NCBI GenBank assembly: GCA_035713725.1
Contig: DASTMZ010000197.1
Span: forward strand, 1-64,000
Direction: 5' to 3'
DNA length: 64,000 nt
Origin: DASQPR01 sp035713725
Lineage (GTDB): Bacteria; Actinomycetota; Actinomycetes; Mycobacteriales; Micromonosporaceae
The position numbers were made by a program, and so were the translations under genes. The notes below the pieces were generated by a model, which saw nothing but the letters and a program-made list of their open reading frames with translations, did not search any database and was not told where the DNA came from. Below, one piece after another: positions 17,371 to 25,274 of the stretch (positions within the stretch are counted from its first letter, which is position 1; the number at the start of each line of letters is the position of its first letter).

Positions 17371-18654
17371 ATGAAGATCTGCGTAGTCGCACTCGGCAAG
17401 ATCGGCCTACCGCTTGCCGTGCAGTTCGCGGACAAGGGTCACGATGTCATCGGCGCCGATGTGTCGCAGCGCGTGGTCGATCTGGTCAACGACGGCGCCG
17501 TACCGTTCCCGGGCGAGGCCGACCTTGACGTGAAGCTCCGCACCGTCGTCGAGGCCGGCCGCATGTCGGCGACCACCGACACCGCCGCCGCGGTCGCCGG
17601 GTCGGAGGCGGTGGTCGTGGTGGTGCCACTGTTCGTCGACGCCGACGGGACACCGGACTTCGCCTGGATGGACAACGCCACCCACGCGATCGCCAAGGGC
17701 CTGCAGCCGGGTACGTTGATCAGTTACGAGACGACGTTACCGGTGGGCACGACGCGCAACCGATGGGCGCCGATGCTGGCCGACGGTTCGGGCTTGCGTG
17801 CGGGGCGCGACTTCTTCGTGGTCTTCAGCCCGGAGCGAGTGCTCACCGGCCGGGTCTTCAACGATCTGCGTCGCTATCCGAAGCTGGTGGGCGGCATCGA
17901 CGAGGAGTCCGCGCGCCGTGGACTCGAGTTTTACTCGGCCGTCCTCGACTTCGACGACCGCGACGATCTCGACCGGCCCAACGGCGTGTGGGACCTCGGT
18001 TCCGCCGAGGCATCCGAGATGGCCAAGCTCGCCGAAACCACCTATCGCGACGTGAACATCGGCCTCGCGAACCAGTTCGCGCGCTACGCAGACACCGTCG
18101 GCATCGACGTGACGAAGGTGATCGCGGCATGTAACACGCAGCCGTACAGCCACATCCACCAGCCCGGCATCGCGGTCGGTGGGCACTGCATCCCGATCTA
18201 CCCGCGCATGTACCTGTGGAACGATCCGGCGGCCACTGTCGTGCGAGCGGCCCGCGAAGCGAACGCGGACATGCCGAACTACGCGGTGTCGAGGCTCGCG
18301 GACGCGTACGGCGACTTGTCCGGCGCGGGCGTAGTCGTGCTCGGCGCGTCGTATCGCGGTGCGGTCAAGGAGACCGCGTTCTCCGGCGTGTTCCCGACGG
18401 TCGAGGCGCTCCGTGCGCGCGGCGCCGTGCCGTACGTGTCGGATCCGATGTATTCCGACGAGGAACTCGAAGCGCTCGGACTGCCCGCTCACCGCGGCGA
18501 ACCCGTGACGGCCGCGGTGATCCAGGCCGATCATGCCGAATACCGTACGTTGTCGGCCGCCGACCTGCCGGGCGTACGAGTGCTTGTGGACGGTCGGCGC
18601 GTCACCGATCCCGCACGGTGGACGGGCGTCACTCGGGTCGTGATCGGCGGCTGA
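17371..18654 (+). CDS. Nucleotide sugar dehydrogenase, UDP-glucose/GDP-mannose dehydrogenase family
   Basis: This is a second C6 dehydrogenase of 427 residues. ATG 17371 is preferred over an in-frame GTG-rich extension because AAAGGGGA lies upstream and the Rossmann strand MKICVVALGKIGLPLA then starts the protein. Other motifs are LAETTYRDVNIGLANQ and AVGGHCIPIYP with the catalytic Cys. The C-terminal third (VLGASYRGAVKE) is the UDP-binding domain. The GKIGLP and VGGHCIPIYP variants differ from the WbpA-like copy at 6034-7290 (GYVGLP, VGGHCIPIDP), so the two likely act on different nucleotide sugars. It closes the rightward glycosyltransferase operon. Confidence 0.88.
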   Translation: MKICVVALGKIGLPLAVQFADKGHDVIGADVSQRVVDLVNDGAVPFPGEADLDVKLRTVVEAGRMSATTDTAAAVAGSEAVVVVVPLFVDADGTPDFAWMDNATHAIAKGLQPGTLISYETTLPVGTTRNRWAPMLADGSGLRAGRDFFVVFSPERVLTGRVFNDLRRYPKLVGGIDEESARRGLEFYSAVLDFDDRDDLDRPNGVWDLGSAEASEMAKLAETTYRDVNIGLANQFARYADTVGIDVTKVIAACNTQPYSHIHQPGIAVGGHCIPIYPRMYLWNDPAATVVRAAREANADMPNYAVSRLADAYGDLSGAGVVVLGASYRGAVKETAFSGVFPTVEALRARGAVPYVSDPMYSDEELEALGLPAHRGEPVTAAVIQADHAEYRTLSAADLPGVRVLVDGRRVTDPARWTGVTRVVIGG

Positions 18655-18682
18655 CACCGGAGTCGCTGACGCCGAAGCCGCC

Positions 18683-18718
18683 CGTATAGTTCGGTGAACG
18701 AACTATACGTGTTACGAT
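18683..18718 (+). promoter_or_regulatory. Promoter and operator of the marR-MFS operon
   Basis: A perfect inverted repeat has 11-bp arms, CGTATAGTTCG (18683-18693) and CGAACTATACG (18699-18709), separated by GTGAA. A TACGAT -10 box at 18713-18718 and a TTCGGT -35-like box at 18690-18695 give a 17-bp spacer, so the operator covers the -35 and spacer. The predicted transcript start falls at about 18725, which would make the marR mRNA leaderless with GTG 18726. Symmetry and position make this a MarR autoregulatory site. Confidence 0.75.
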
Positions 18719-18725
18719 CCCGCTC

Positions 18726-19190
18726 GTGGATGTACGCGACGTCGATGCGGTTCGAGCACTGGCCCGCGTCGCGCGCGTGCTGGAGCGAGCGTCGCCGGAG
18801 CTCAGTCTCGCGAACTACCGGGTGCTGGCGGCGATCGGTGCCGGCGACGAGCGCGCGTCGCGGGTCGGTCGAAAGCTCGCGCTCGGCAAGCCAACGGTCA
18901 GCGCCACGGTCGATTCGCTATGTCAGCGCGGCCTGGTCAGCCGGTCGAGCGTCGGCTCGGACCAACGTGCGGTCGCGCTGAATCTGACGGTCGCCGGCCG
19001 CGAACTACTCGACCGCGTGGAGCGCGCGATGGTCGAGCGCGTCACCGATCTCTGCCGCCGCACACCGGATCCGGAGCGATTCATGGCGGCGCTGTCATGG
19101 CTTGGTCCGGCGATGGACGAGTCGCTCGCCGAGCGCAACGCCGCCGAGGACGCGGACGCGCAACGCGCGTCGGCCGGCCCGCCGTCGTGA
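18726..19190 (+). CDS. MarR family transcriptional regulator
   Basis: This 154-residue winged-helix regulator is probably a drug- or phenol-responsive repressor. It has a helical N-terminus, the recognition region LALGKPTVSATVDSLCQRGLVSR (residues about 50-72, beginning LALGKPTVSAT), the wing SVGSDQRAVALNLT and C-terminal dimerisation helices. The GTG start is directly downstream of the -10 box. Its stop overlaps the MFS transporter start by 4 bp, so it is co-transcribed and coupled with the efflux pump, the classic arrangement where the regulator represses its own operon through the upstream palindrome until a substrate binds. Confidence 0.9.
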   Translation: MDVRDVDAVRALARVARVLERASPELSLANYRVLAAIGAGDERASRVGRKLALGKPTVSATVDSLCQRGLVSRSSVGSDQRAVALNLTVAGRELLDRVERAMVERVTDLCRRTPDPERFMAALSWLGPAMDESLAERNAAEDADAQRASAGPPS

Positions 19191-20575
19191 CCGATACCGC
19201 GACCGGAGCCGGCGGCGCGGCACTCGACGCCACAGCGGAGTCAGCACCGGCCGCGTCAGTACCGGCCGCGTCAGTACCGGCCGTGTCAGCATCGACCGCG
19301 TCAGCACCGGCCGAGCGTCGAACCGAAGCGTCCCCGTCAGCGGCCGCGGGCATGTTCGCCTCCCTGCGCGTCTACAACTACCGGCTCTACTTCGCTGGTC
19401 AGAGCGTGTCGGTGGCGGGCAACTGGATGCAGAACGTCGCGATCAGTTGGGTCGTCCTGCAGCTGTCGCACAGCGGGTTCGTGCTCGGCGCGGTCACCGC
19501 CGCGCGCTTCGTGCCGCTGCTGTTGCTCGGACCGTGGGGCGGCCTGATCAGCGACCGTTCCGACAAGCGGCGCCTGATGATCCGTACCCAAGTGTGCGCG
19601 GCAACGCTGTCGCTAGTGCTGGCCCTGTTGTCGTGGACGGGGCACACCTCGGTGCCGACCCTTGTCGTGATCGTCGCGTTGCTCGGCATGGTCAACGTGT
19701 TCGACGGTCCGGCACGACAGAGTCTGATCAGCAACATGGTCACGCGGGATCGACTGGCGAACGCGATCGCATTGAACTCGATCGCCATGAACTCGTCCCG
19801 GATCGTCGGGCCGGGCCTCGCCGGGCTGCTCATCGCGACGCTCGGCACGACGCCATGCTTCTTCTTCAACGCCCTTTCGTTCGGCGCGGTGATCGCGAGC
19901 CTGCTCGCCATGCGCCGGTCCGAGTTGGTGCCGTCCAAGCGCGCGGTGCGATCAAAGGGACAGATCCGCGCCGGACTGCGCTACATGGCTCGGACGCCGG
20001 CCCTGCTCGGCCCGCTCGTGATGGCGACCGTCGCGGGTACGTTCGCCTGGGAGTTCCCGGTCACGCTGCCGCTACTGACGTCGACGACGTTCCACGCCGG
20101 CGCGGCGACATACGGCGCGATGTTGTCGTGCCTCGCGGCCGGCGCGATCGCCGGTGCGCTCGTCGCGGCACGGCGCCGGCACCTCACCGTACGGTCGCTG
20201 TCGCTGTCCGCCGTGATCTGGGGTGCGCTGATCCTCGCGACCGCCGCGGCGCCGACGATCGGCATCGCGCTCGCGGTGATTGTGTTCGTCGGGTCGGGCG
20301 CCGTCACGTTCAACTCGGCCGCCAAGACGTTGCTTCAGCTCGCGAGCGCCCCGGAGATGCGCGGCCGGGTGATGGCGGTGTGGTCGATGGCGTGGCAGGG
20401 CAGCACTGTCGTCGGTGCGCCGATCGTCGGCGCGGCCGCCGGTCTTGCCGGCGCGCGGGCCGGCCTCGTGATCGGTGGCGTCGCGACGCTCGCGGTTGGC
20501 GCCTACTACGTCGTCGCGGGGCGGCGGACCGAACACAAAGCGACGGGCGGAACCGAAGCAGCCGTCTTGCATTGA
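19187..20575 (+). CDS. MFS efflux transporter (EntS-like)
   Basis: This 462-residue secondary transporter has about 12 membrane segments. GTG 19187 overlaps the MarR stop. The first 50 residues are a soluble, repetitive Ala/Ser/Pro/Val tail built from five 15-bp repeats and are not part of the transporter fold; the core starts at MFASLRVYNYRLYF. A motif-A-like loop GGLISDRSDKRRLM follows the second helix, and a second cytoplasmic arginine-rich loop (ARRRHLTVRS) lies between the halves. The EntS/MFS_3 family exports small molecules such as siderophores or drugs. Coupling with MarR suggests an efflux role; the substrate is unknown. Confidence 0.85.
   Translation: MTDTATGAGGAALDATAESAPAASVPAASVPAVSASTASAPAERRTEASPSAAAGMFASLRVYNYRLYFAGQSVSVAGNWMQNVAISWVVLQLSHSGFVLGAVTAARFVPLLLLGPWGGLISDRSDKRRLMIRTQVCAATLSLVLALLSWTGHTSVPTLVVIVALLGMVNVFDGPARQSLISNMVTRDRLANAIALNSIAMNSSRIVGPGLAGLLIATLGTTPCFFFNALSFGAVIASLLAMRRSELVPSKRAVRSKGQIRAGLRYMARTPALLGPLVMATVAGTFAWEFPVTLPLLTSTTFHAGAATYGAMLSCLAAGAIAGALVAARRRHLTVRSLSLSAVIWGALILATAAAPTIGIALAVIVFVGSGAVTFNSAAKTLLQLASAPEMRGRVMAVWSMAWQGSTVVGAPIVGAAAGLAGARAGLVIGGVATLAVGAYYVVAGRRTEHKATGGTEAAVLH
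19240..19314 (+). repeat. Five 15-bp tandem repeats in the MFS N-terminus
   Basis: Five in-frame units of the form GTCAGYAYCGRCCGN encode Ala/Ser/Val/Pro-rich pentads in the transporter's N-terminal tail. The unit length keeps the frame. Units differ by one to three bases, so the array is fairly recent. Confidence 0.85.
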
Positions 20576-20613
20576 CCTGAACTGTCCGACAGGTGAACGG
20601 CGGACACCGCAAT

Positions 20614-21618
20614 ATGCAACAACCGGGCATAGTGAGGCCCGTGCAGAACGTGATGCTTTCGTGGCAGCAGTCCGCGGGTCTCGGCGTGGCACTCGCCGGC
20701 GCCGGTCTCGGCCTGCGGCCGGTACGTCGACCGTGGGTACGGATCGCGGCCGCGTTCGCCGTCGAAGCATCACTGATCGCCGCCCTCTATTCGGTGTGGC
20801 AATACATGGCGAATCGCTCCGTATCGGATCGGGTCGGCGCGATCCATAACGCCGAGTGGCTGGTGCGCCTCCAGACCACCTTGCATCTGCCGTCCGAACA
20901 TGCGCTGCAACACGTCGTGCTGCCGCACCGGTACGTCGTCGAGGCGGCCAACCTCTACTACGACACGATGCACTTCACCGCCATCTTTGTGTTCCTGCTG
21001 TGGCTGTTCTTCTGGCACCGGGATCGCTACGGCGCAGTGCGCACCGTGCTCGCCATCGCGACGCTAACCTGCCTGATCATCTCGTTCGTACCGGTCGCGC
21101 CGCCGCGACTGCTGCCCGGATACGTCGACACGGCGGCGATCTACGGCCAGTCCGTATACGGCGGCTCGGTGGCCAACGAGCTGTCCGCGATGCCGTCCGT
21201 GCACGTCGCCTGGGCGGTGTTGATCGCGTGGTACGCCATGCGGATCGGCCGCGGCCGCTGGCGTCTGCTCGGTCCGGCGCATGCCGTCGTCACCACGATC
21301 GTTGTCGTGGTGACCGCGAATCACTGGTGGCTCGACGGTGTCGTCGCGGTCGCCGTACTCGTCGCGAGCGCGTGGGCCTACGTCGGCGTGGTTCGCGGGT
21401 GGACTGCGTGGCGCCTCGCGGCGCCGCTGACCGCCGCCGGCGACCGGCCGCTAACCGCCGGCGACCGGCCGCTAACCGCCGGCGACCTCCACCACGGTGT
21501 CACCGGAGAGCCGGCCGTGCGAGTCGCTGACAACGGCACCGCTGTGCCGCAGCAACGAGATCACGCGGGTGACGTCCGACGACCGGTAGATCGTGTCGGT
21601 GAGCGCATAGTGCCGTAG
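20614..21618 (+). CDS. PAP2-family integral membrane phosphatase/phosphotransferase
   Basis: This polytopic membrane enzyme has 334 residues from ATG 20614; GTG 20593 is also in frame. The core has five or six hydrophobic segments and the acid-phosphatase motifs AMPSVHVAW (PSxH motif) and NHWWLDGVV (SRxxxxxH-equivalent with conserved His and Asp). This is the PAP2_3/inositol-phosphorylceramide-synthase-like branch, which often handles lipid phosphates or phosphoinositol lipids. After the last helix (ends about 21400) the tail is built from repeats and runs 147 bp antisense into the convergent gene at 21472-22389. The last 55 residues probably have no conserved role, and the native stop may have been lost. 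Confidence 0.75.
   Translation: MQQPGIVRPVQNVMLSWQQSAGLGVALAGAGLGLRPVRRPWVRIAAAFAVEASLIAALYSVWQYMANRSVSDRVGAIHNAEWLVRLQTTLHLPSEHALQHVVLPHRYVVEAANLYYDTMHFTAIFVFLLWLFFWHRDRYGAVRTVLAIATLTCLIISFVPVAPPRLLPGYVDTAAIYGQSVYGGSVANELSAMPSVHVAWAVLIAWYAMRIGRGRWRLLGPAHAVVTTIVVVVTANHWWLDGVVAVAVLVASAWAYVGVVRGWTAWRLAAPLTAAGDRPLTAGDRPLTAGDLHHGVTGEPAVRVADNGTAVPQQRDHAGDVRRPVDRVGERIVP
21424..21487 (+). repeat. Tandem 21-bp repeats at the PAP2 gene 3' end
   Basis: Three copies of a unit CCGCTAACCGCCGGCGACCGG (first copy 24 bp with an extra GCC, third truncated) occupy 21424-21487. In the PAP2 frame they encode PLTAGDR repeats. In another frame each exact copy holds a TAA and the first a TGA, so a frame change in this array would explain the long antisense tail. 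Confidence 0.8.
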
Positions 21619-22389
21619 CTCCGTCACGGTCTGCGGACCGGTGGCGGTCAGTCGGTCGAGGAGCGCGCGCCGCAGCGGCCCGGGGTGCGGCGACAGCGAG
21701 ATGTCCTGCAGGTGCCGTTCCGGATCGGTCGGGTCGCGGTAGCGCACGCCCGCGTACTCGTCGACCGCCCACAACGCGTTCTTGAACGCTTCGAGGTTGT
21801 TCGCTCGATCGGTGGCGAAGCTGACCAGACACGCCGCGTTCCCGCCGTCCGCGTCGATGAACTCGACGCCGGTGGTCATCCGGAACCCGCGGGCGTGCAG
21901 CGCGGACCGTTGTGCCAGCCAGTCGCCGGGCGGCGTCACTGTGATCAGCTCGGTGGGGCGGCCGGCCGCGTGCAGCCGGGCGGGCGGCGCTGCGAGCGCG
22001 GCGTACACCAGGAGCGGCGCACCGGCCGCTCCGGCTGCGCTCACCGCCGCCGCGAGCATGTCGTCCGGTTCGCCGCTTACCGCGTGCACCGCGAGGTTTG
22101 CCGGCGTGCCGAGTTCGGCCTGTACTTCGTCGAGCCGATCGGTTGCCGCGGCGGTCGGGCCGACCACAAGGTAGGCCAGCCTGCGCCGGACGAGCAGGTC
22201 CTGGAATTCGGCGAAGCCGCGCAGCGCCGCCTCGGCCGTCTCCAGGTGAGCATCGGTGATCGCCGGGTCGTCCGGCGGGCCGGACCACGCGTACGCGAAC
22301 GTGACCCGTCGACCGCCGTGCAGCGCGGCCGGTGTCCACACGTCCAGATACCGGACGAGCAACTCCCGGGTCACGCCCGCAAGCGTCAT
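21472..22389 (-). CDS. Conserved protein with TcmP-like region and C-terminal winged helix
   Basis: The product has 305 residues from ATG 22389. The N-terminus LLVRYLDVWTPAAL and the later FKNALWAVDEYAG resemble three-Cys-motif partner (TcmP) proteins, although the typical DGFAGxG segment is replaced by AYAWSGPP. The last 70 residues (ALLDRLTATGPQTVTELRHYA at the start) look like a winged helix. TcmP proteins are linked to phage-encoded or bacterial radical-SAM-like partners; no such partner is adjacent here. The assignment is from pattern memory and is weak. The 3' end overlaps the PAP2 gene by 147 bp on the opposite strand. Confidence 0.45.
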   Translation of the reverse strand: MTLAGVTRELLVRYLDVWTPAALHGGRRVTFAYAWSGPPDDPAITDAHLETAEAALRGFAEFQDLLVRRRLAYLVVGPTAAATDRLDEVQAELGTPANLAVHAVSGEPDDMLAAAVSAAGAAGAPLLVYAALAAPPARLHAAGRPTELITVTPPGDWLAQRSALHARGFRMTTGVEFIDADGGNAACLVSFATDRANNLEAFKNALWAVDEYAGVRYRDPTDPERHLQDISLSPHPGPLRRALLDRLTATGPQTVTELRHYALTDTIYRSSDVTRVISLLRHSGAVVSDSHGRLSGDTVVEVAGG

Positions 22390-22459
22390 GCCCTAAGTGT
22401 GACGGGTTGACCGGTAAGCACGCTACGCCCTCCGGGTCGCTGACCGTCCGCCTGGAAGA

Positions 22460-23290
22460 TCAGGTCAGCGCGGCCAGCGACGCGAAGCCCGCCACCAGGT
22501 CCTCGCCGGGTGCGGTGAGGAGGTTGATCGCCACGTGGTCGGCGCCTGCGTCGAGGTGCGCGCCGAGCCCTGCCGCGATGCGCTCCGGCTCGCCGTAGAC
22601 GACCAGCGCGTCGATCAGGCGGTCACTGCCGCCGCCGTCGAGGTCGGCGTCGTCGAAGCCGAGGGTACGCAGATTGCGCGTGTAGTTGACGAGCCCGAGG
22701 TACGGGCGCTGGACGGTCGGCCGGCCGATCTCTCGCGCCCGCACCGGATCGCTCTCGAGCACGACGCGCTGCTCGGGAGCAACAAGCACGCCGTCACCGA
22801 GGATCGCTCGCGCCCGACGGGTGTGCTCCGGCGTGACGAGATAGGGGTGCGCGCCGGCGCTGCGCCGTGCGGCGAGCCGCAGCATCGCCGGTCCGAGCGC
22901 GGCCAACACGCGTCGGTCCGGCGGCACGTGCGCGGCGTCCAGCGCGTCCAGGTACGCGACCATCACGTCGTACGGCTTCGCATAGCCGGCCACCGACTCC
23001 GGGTGCCCGACGCCGATGCCCAGCACGAACCGGCCGGGGTGCCGGTGTTCGATGCGGTGGTACGAGGCCGCCACGGTGTCCGGCGCGTCCCGCCAGACGT
23101 TCACGATGCCGGTGGCGATCGTGATCGTCGTCGTCGCGTCCAGCAATTCCTCGATCAGCGCGAGGTCGCCGCTCGGTGAGCCGCCGACCCAGATCGCGCC
23201 GTATCCGAGGCGTTCCAGCGCGACGGCGAGTTCCGGCGAGCACTCCGGACCGCGGCGGAAGACACCGAACCTGCCGAACCGTGTGTCCAT
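22460..23290 (-). CDS. LLM-class flavin-dependent oxidoreductase (F420-type)
   Basis: This TIM-barrel oxidoreductase has 276 residues from ATG 23290; an open extension upstream lacks family features. Seen motifs are RFGVFRRG at the first strand, GYGAIWVGGSPSGDL, TGIVNVWRDAPDT, GRFVLGIGVGHPE and the C-terminal GADHVAINLL. The short length and GIGVGHPE pattern match the actinobacterial TIGR03620-like LLM subfamily, many of which use coenzyme F420. The natural substrate is unknown. It is divergent from the pentapeptide-repeat gene with 104 bp between starts. Confidence 0.85.
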   Translation of the reverse strand: MDTRFGRFGVFRRGPECSPELAVALERLGYGAIWVGGSPSGDLALIEELLDATTTITIATGIVNVWRDAPDTVAASYHRIEHRHPGRFVLGIGVGHPESVAGYAKPYDVMVAYLDALDAAHVPPDRRVLAALGPAMLRLAARRSAGAHPYLVTPEHTRRARAILGDGVLVAPEQRVVLESDPVRAREIGRPTVQRPYLGLVNYTRNLRTLGFDDADLDGGGSDRLIDALVVYGEPERIAAGLGAHLDAGADHVAINLLTAPGEDLVAGFASLAALT

Positions 23291-23394
23291 GTCTGTGCTG
23301 CTCCCATCGACGTCGCGCCGATCTGCTAGGGCGGCGAGCGTCCGCGCCGGCTGCGATGATGACCGTCGTCGGTTCACAGCACACTGGGGGACGC

Positions 23395-24027
23395 GTGGCG
23401 GATCGAAGGTACGGCACCCCGACACCGCGGACAACCACCGAGGTGCACGGCGACGATTGGGTCGGCTTCGAGGCGCCCGGCGAGACGTACGAACACGTCG
23501 CGTTTATCGACGTCGATCTCGTGGACGCCGAGAACGCTGGCGCGACATTCAACGAGTGCACGTTTCGCGACTGCCGGTTCAACGCCTCGACGCACACCGG
23601 AGCGGCGTTCGTGAACTGCAAGTTTGTCGGCTGCAGCTTCTTCGACGCGACGTTCACCGACTGCAAACTCGTCGGCGCCACGTTCGAGCGTTGCACCTTC
23701 GGTCTGCTGAAGGTCGTCGGCGGCGACTGGTCGTTCGTCGCGCTTCACGGCGCGGATCTACGCGGGACGTCGATCGTCGGTGCGCGGATGCGCGAGGCGG
23801 ACCTGGCCGGCGTACGCCTCGGCAAGGCGGTCGTGCAGCACGTCGATCTGGCCGGCGCGTCGTTGCAACGCGCCGAGCTAGGCGGTGCCGACCTGCGCGG
23901 ATCGGACCTGTCCGCGGTCGACCCGGTGGCGACGACGATGCGTGGCGCGATCATCGACGTGCAGCAGGCCGTCACGCTCGCCGAGGCGCTCGGCGTCGTG
24001 GTCCGCGAGGATGTGCCGCCCCGGTAG
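23395..24027 (+). CDS. Pentapeptide-repeat protein
   Basis: This 210-residue protein starts at GTG 23395, which has GGGGGA about 6 bp upstream. From about residue 40 to 185 it is built of A(D/N)LXX-type pentads such as CTFRDCRF, CKFVGCSF, ADLRG, ADLAG, ADLRGSDL, forming a right-handed quadrilateral beta-helix. The middle pentads are unusually Cys- and Phe-rich. The N-terminal 40 residues are not repetitive. Family members include DNA-gyrase-protecting MfpA/Qnr proteins, but no feature here specifies that role. It ends overlapping 56 bp of the convergent RNHCP gene. Confidence 0.85.
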   Translation: MADRRYGTPTPRTTTEVHGDDWVGFEAPGETYEHVAFIDVDLVDAENAGATFNECTFRDCRFNASTHTGAAFVNCKFVGCSFFDATFTDCKLVGATFERCTFGLLKVVGGDWSFVALHGADLRGTSIVGARMREADLAGVRLGKAVVQHVDLAGASLQRAELGGADLRGSDLSAVDPVATTMRGAIIDVQQAVTLAEALGVVVREDVPPR

Positions 24028-24373
24028 CCGAAGCGTAGCGCTGCCGCGAGGCGCCATCGTCGGCAGCGCCTCGATTCATCAACGCGGCCAACGCGTCGAC
24101 GCTGTCGGACTGATCGGCGACCCGGTTGCGGCCCACGTGTCCACAGCGGACACAGCGATGCACGATCATGAGGCCCTTCGCCGGGTGGAACTCGACGCCG
24201 GTCGGCGCCATGAGCCCTCGGCACGGGTTCGCGCGGTCGCCCGGCCGATCATCGACGTGCCGCGAATGCAGACAGCTCGGGCAATGATTCCGGTATCCGC
24301 CGCTGGCGAGCGCGCTAACCTCCACGCCGCAGTGCTGACACGTGAACGGCGTGTTCTCGGTCGTTCTGGTGAT
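23972..24373 (-). CDS. RNHCP-domain zinc protein, apparent ATC start
   Basis: This small zinc-ribbon-like protein is of unknown function. The core reads GGYRNHCPSCLHSRHVDD followed by RPGDR, C-GLM and HRCVRCGHVGRNRVADQSD, the full RNHCP signature. The first zinc CxxC (FTCQHCG) lies upstream of the only GTG in frame (24325). Extending to 24373 gives a start ITRTTENTPFTC, matching the family N-terminus with ATC in place of ATG. GAGGA is 6 bp before that codon, and an in-frame TGA is just upstream, so no ATG/GTG/TTG start can include the CxxC. With ATC the product is 133 residues. The C-terminal 20 residues are Arg/Pro-rich and overlap the pentapeptide gene. Confidence 0.8.
   Translation of the reverse strand: MTRTTENTPFTCQHCGVEVSALASGGYRNHCPSCLHSRHVDDRPGDRANPCRGLMAPTGVEFHPAKGLMIVHRCVRCGHVGRNRVADQSDSVDALAALMNRGAADDGASRQRYASATGAAHPRGPRRRAPRRA
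24033..24052 (+). repeat. Copy of a dispersed 20-bp element
   Basis: The 20-mer GCGTAGCGCTGCCGCGAGGC occurs here and twice more at 39448-39467 and 39486-39505. It sits at the convergent end of the pentapeptide and RNHCP genes and pairs with GGCAGCGCCTCG just downstream, so it can form a hairpin. Confidence 0.7.
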
Positions 24374-24776
24374 GGCCTGTCCTCACGAGTCGAAGGGATC
24401 TTCGATCTCGGAAAGGCCAGGGTTCCGTTTCCTCTCCCCGCCGCGCCCGCGTTGGCGAGCGGTCGGGTCCCAGGCTTGGTTGGCGAGTGACCGATTCACC
24501 GCCGGCCTCTTGAGCCAGCGATTACTTCCAGTTCCTGCTTCATCCCGGCATGTCGCATCCGGGAATCCGTACCCTGCTGACTTTGCTCACTGCCCGGCAA
24601 TGCCGGGCGGCGATTTGTGTCAGCCACTGTCAGGTAGGTTGCCCCGCCTGCCACTGGTAGGTGTCGTGCCAACCGCACTGGCGTCGGCGTCGTCCCCTGT
24701 CAGGCACGCGCGACGAATCTCGCCAAGCTCACCTCCGGTCACGACGGCAGAGTGGTAGGGCCGTTGACCGACAATG
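24374..24776. other. 403-bp stretch without a recognisable gene
   Basis: No reading frame on either strand resembles a known family, and base composition is more mixed than in neighbouring genes. It contains one hairpin-forming palindrome, GCCCGGCA (24592-24599) and TGCCGGGC (24601-24608). The right end abuts the stop of the merR-type gene. It may hold the RNHCP promoter or the remains of a decayed gene; neither can be shown. Confidence 0.5.
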
Positions 24777-25274
24777 TCACTCGGACGCGGTGCGTTCCGC
24801 AATACATATCTTGCGATCCAGGTCGGCAAACGGCAGTGGGCAGCACGCGCTGACCGCGCACTCGGCCAGGTCGTCGCAGCCGGCATCGATGGCGGTGCGC
24901 AACGCGGCCGCCATCACCGTCAGGTCAGCGATCTTCGCGTCGATCTCGGCGACCTTCGCCTCGGCACGCGCCCGCAGACCGGGCGGCGGCCGGCGGCCGT
25001 GATGGTGGCGGCCGAGGTCGAGCAGGTCGCCGACCTCGTCGAGGGTGAATCCGAGGCGTTGCGCGGTCTTGATGACCCGCAAAATGGTCAACGCCTCGCC
25101 CGGATAGAGCCGGTGGCCGCCCGGACTTCGTACCGGATCGGCCAGCAGGCCACGGCGTTCGTAGTAGCGCAGCGTCTGGAGGTTCACACCGGCGGCCTCG
25201 GCCAATTCGCCACTGCGCATCTCGGCAGTCAATTCGCCGCTGCGCATCTCGGCAGTCAATTCGCCGCTGCGCAT
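24777..25274 (-). CDS. Heavy-metal-responsive MerR family regulator
   Basis: This regulator untwists its promoter when metal binds. It has 165 residues from ATG 25274, which overlaps the upstream stop as TGATG. The N-terminus has a repeated MRSGELTAE unit from a 27-bp tandem duplication; the ancestral start was probably ATG 25220. The MerR core follows: ELAEAAGVNLQTLRYYERRGLL, a long coiled helix with FTLDEVGDLLDL, and a C-terminal CDDLAECAVSACCPLPF with four cysteines for metal. Its operator lies at 25633-25662. It is second in a two-gene operon. No mercury reductase or metal ATPase is adjacent, so the metal is unknown. Confidence 0.88.
   Translation of the reverse strand: MRSGELTAEMRSGELTAEMRSGELAEAAGVNLQTLRYYERRGLLADPVRSPGGHRLYPGEALTILRVIKTAQRLGFTLDEVGDLLDLGRHHHGRRPPPGLRARAEAKVAEIDAKIADLTVMAAALRTAIDAGCDDLAECAVSACCPLPFADLDRKICIAERTASE
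25203..25274 (-). repeat. 27-bp tandem duplication at the merR start
   Basis: Two full copies and one 18-bp partial copy of a 27-bp unit (25203-25229, 25230-25256, 25257-25274) create three in-frame ATG codons each followed by RSGEL. The extra copies extend the N-terminus by up to 18 residues ahead of the conserved helix-turn-helix. Confidence 0.9.

Noticed and set aside
24374..24776. tRNA or small RNA gene
   Set aside because: No cloverleaf, no T-loop sequence and no clear promoter-terminator pair could be found by eye.
24620..24886. Small minus-strand frame in the 24.4-24.8 kb gap
   Set aside because: Starts as a frame-shifted image of merR and shows no family character.
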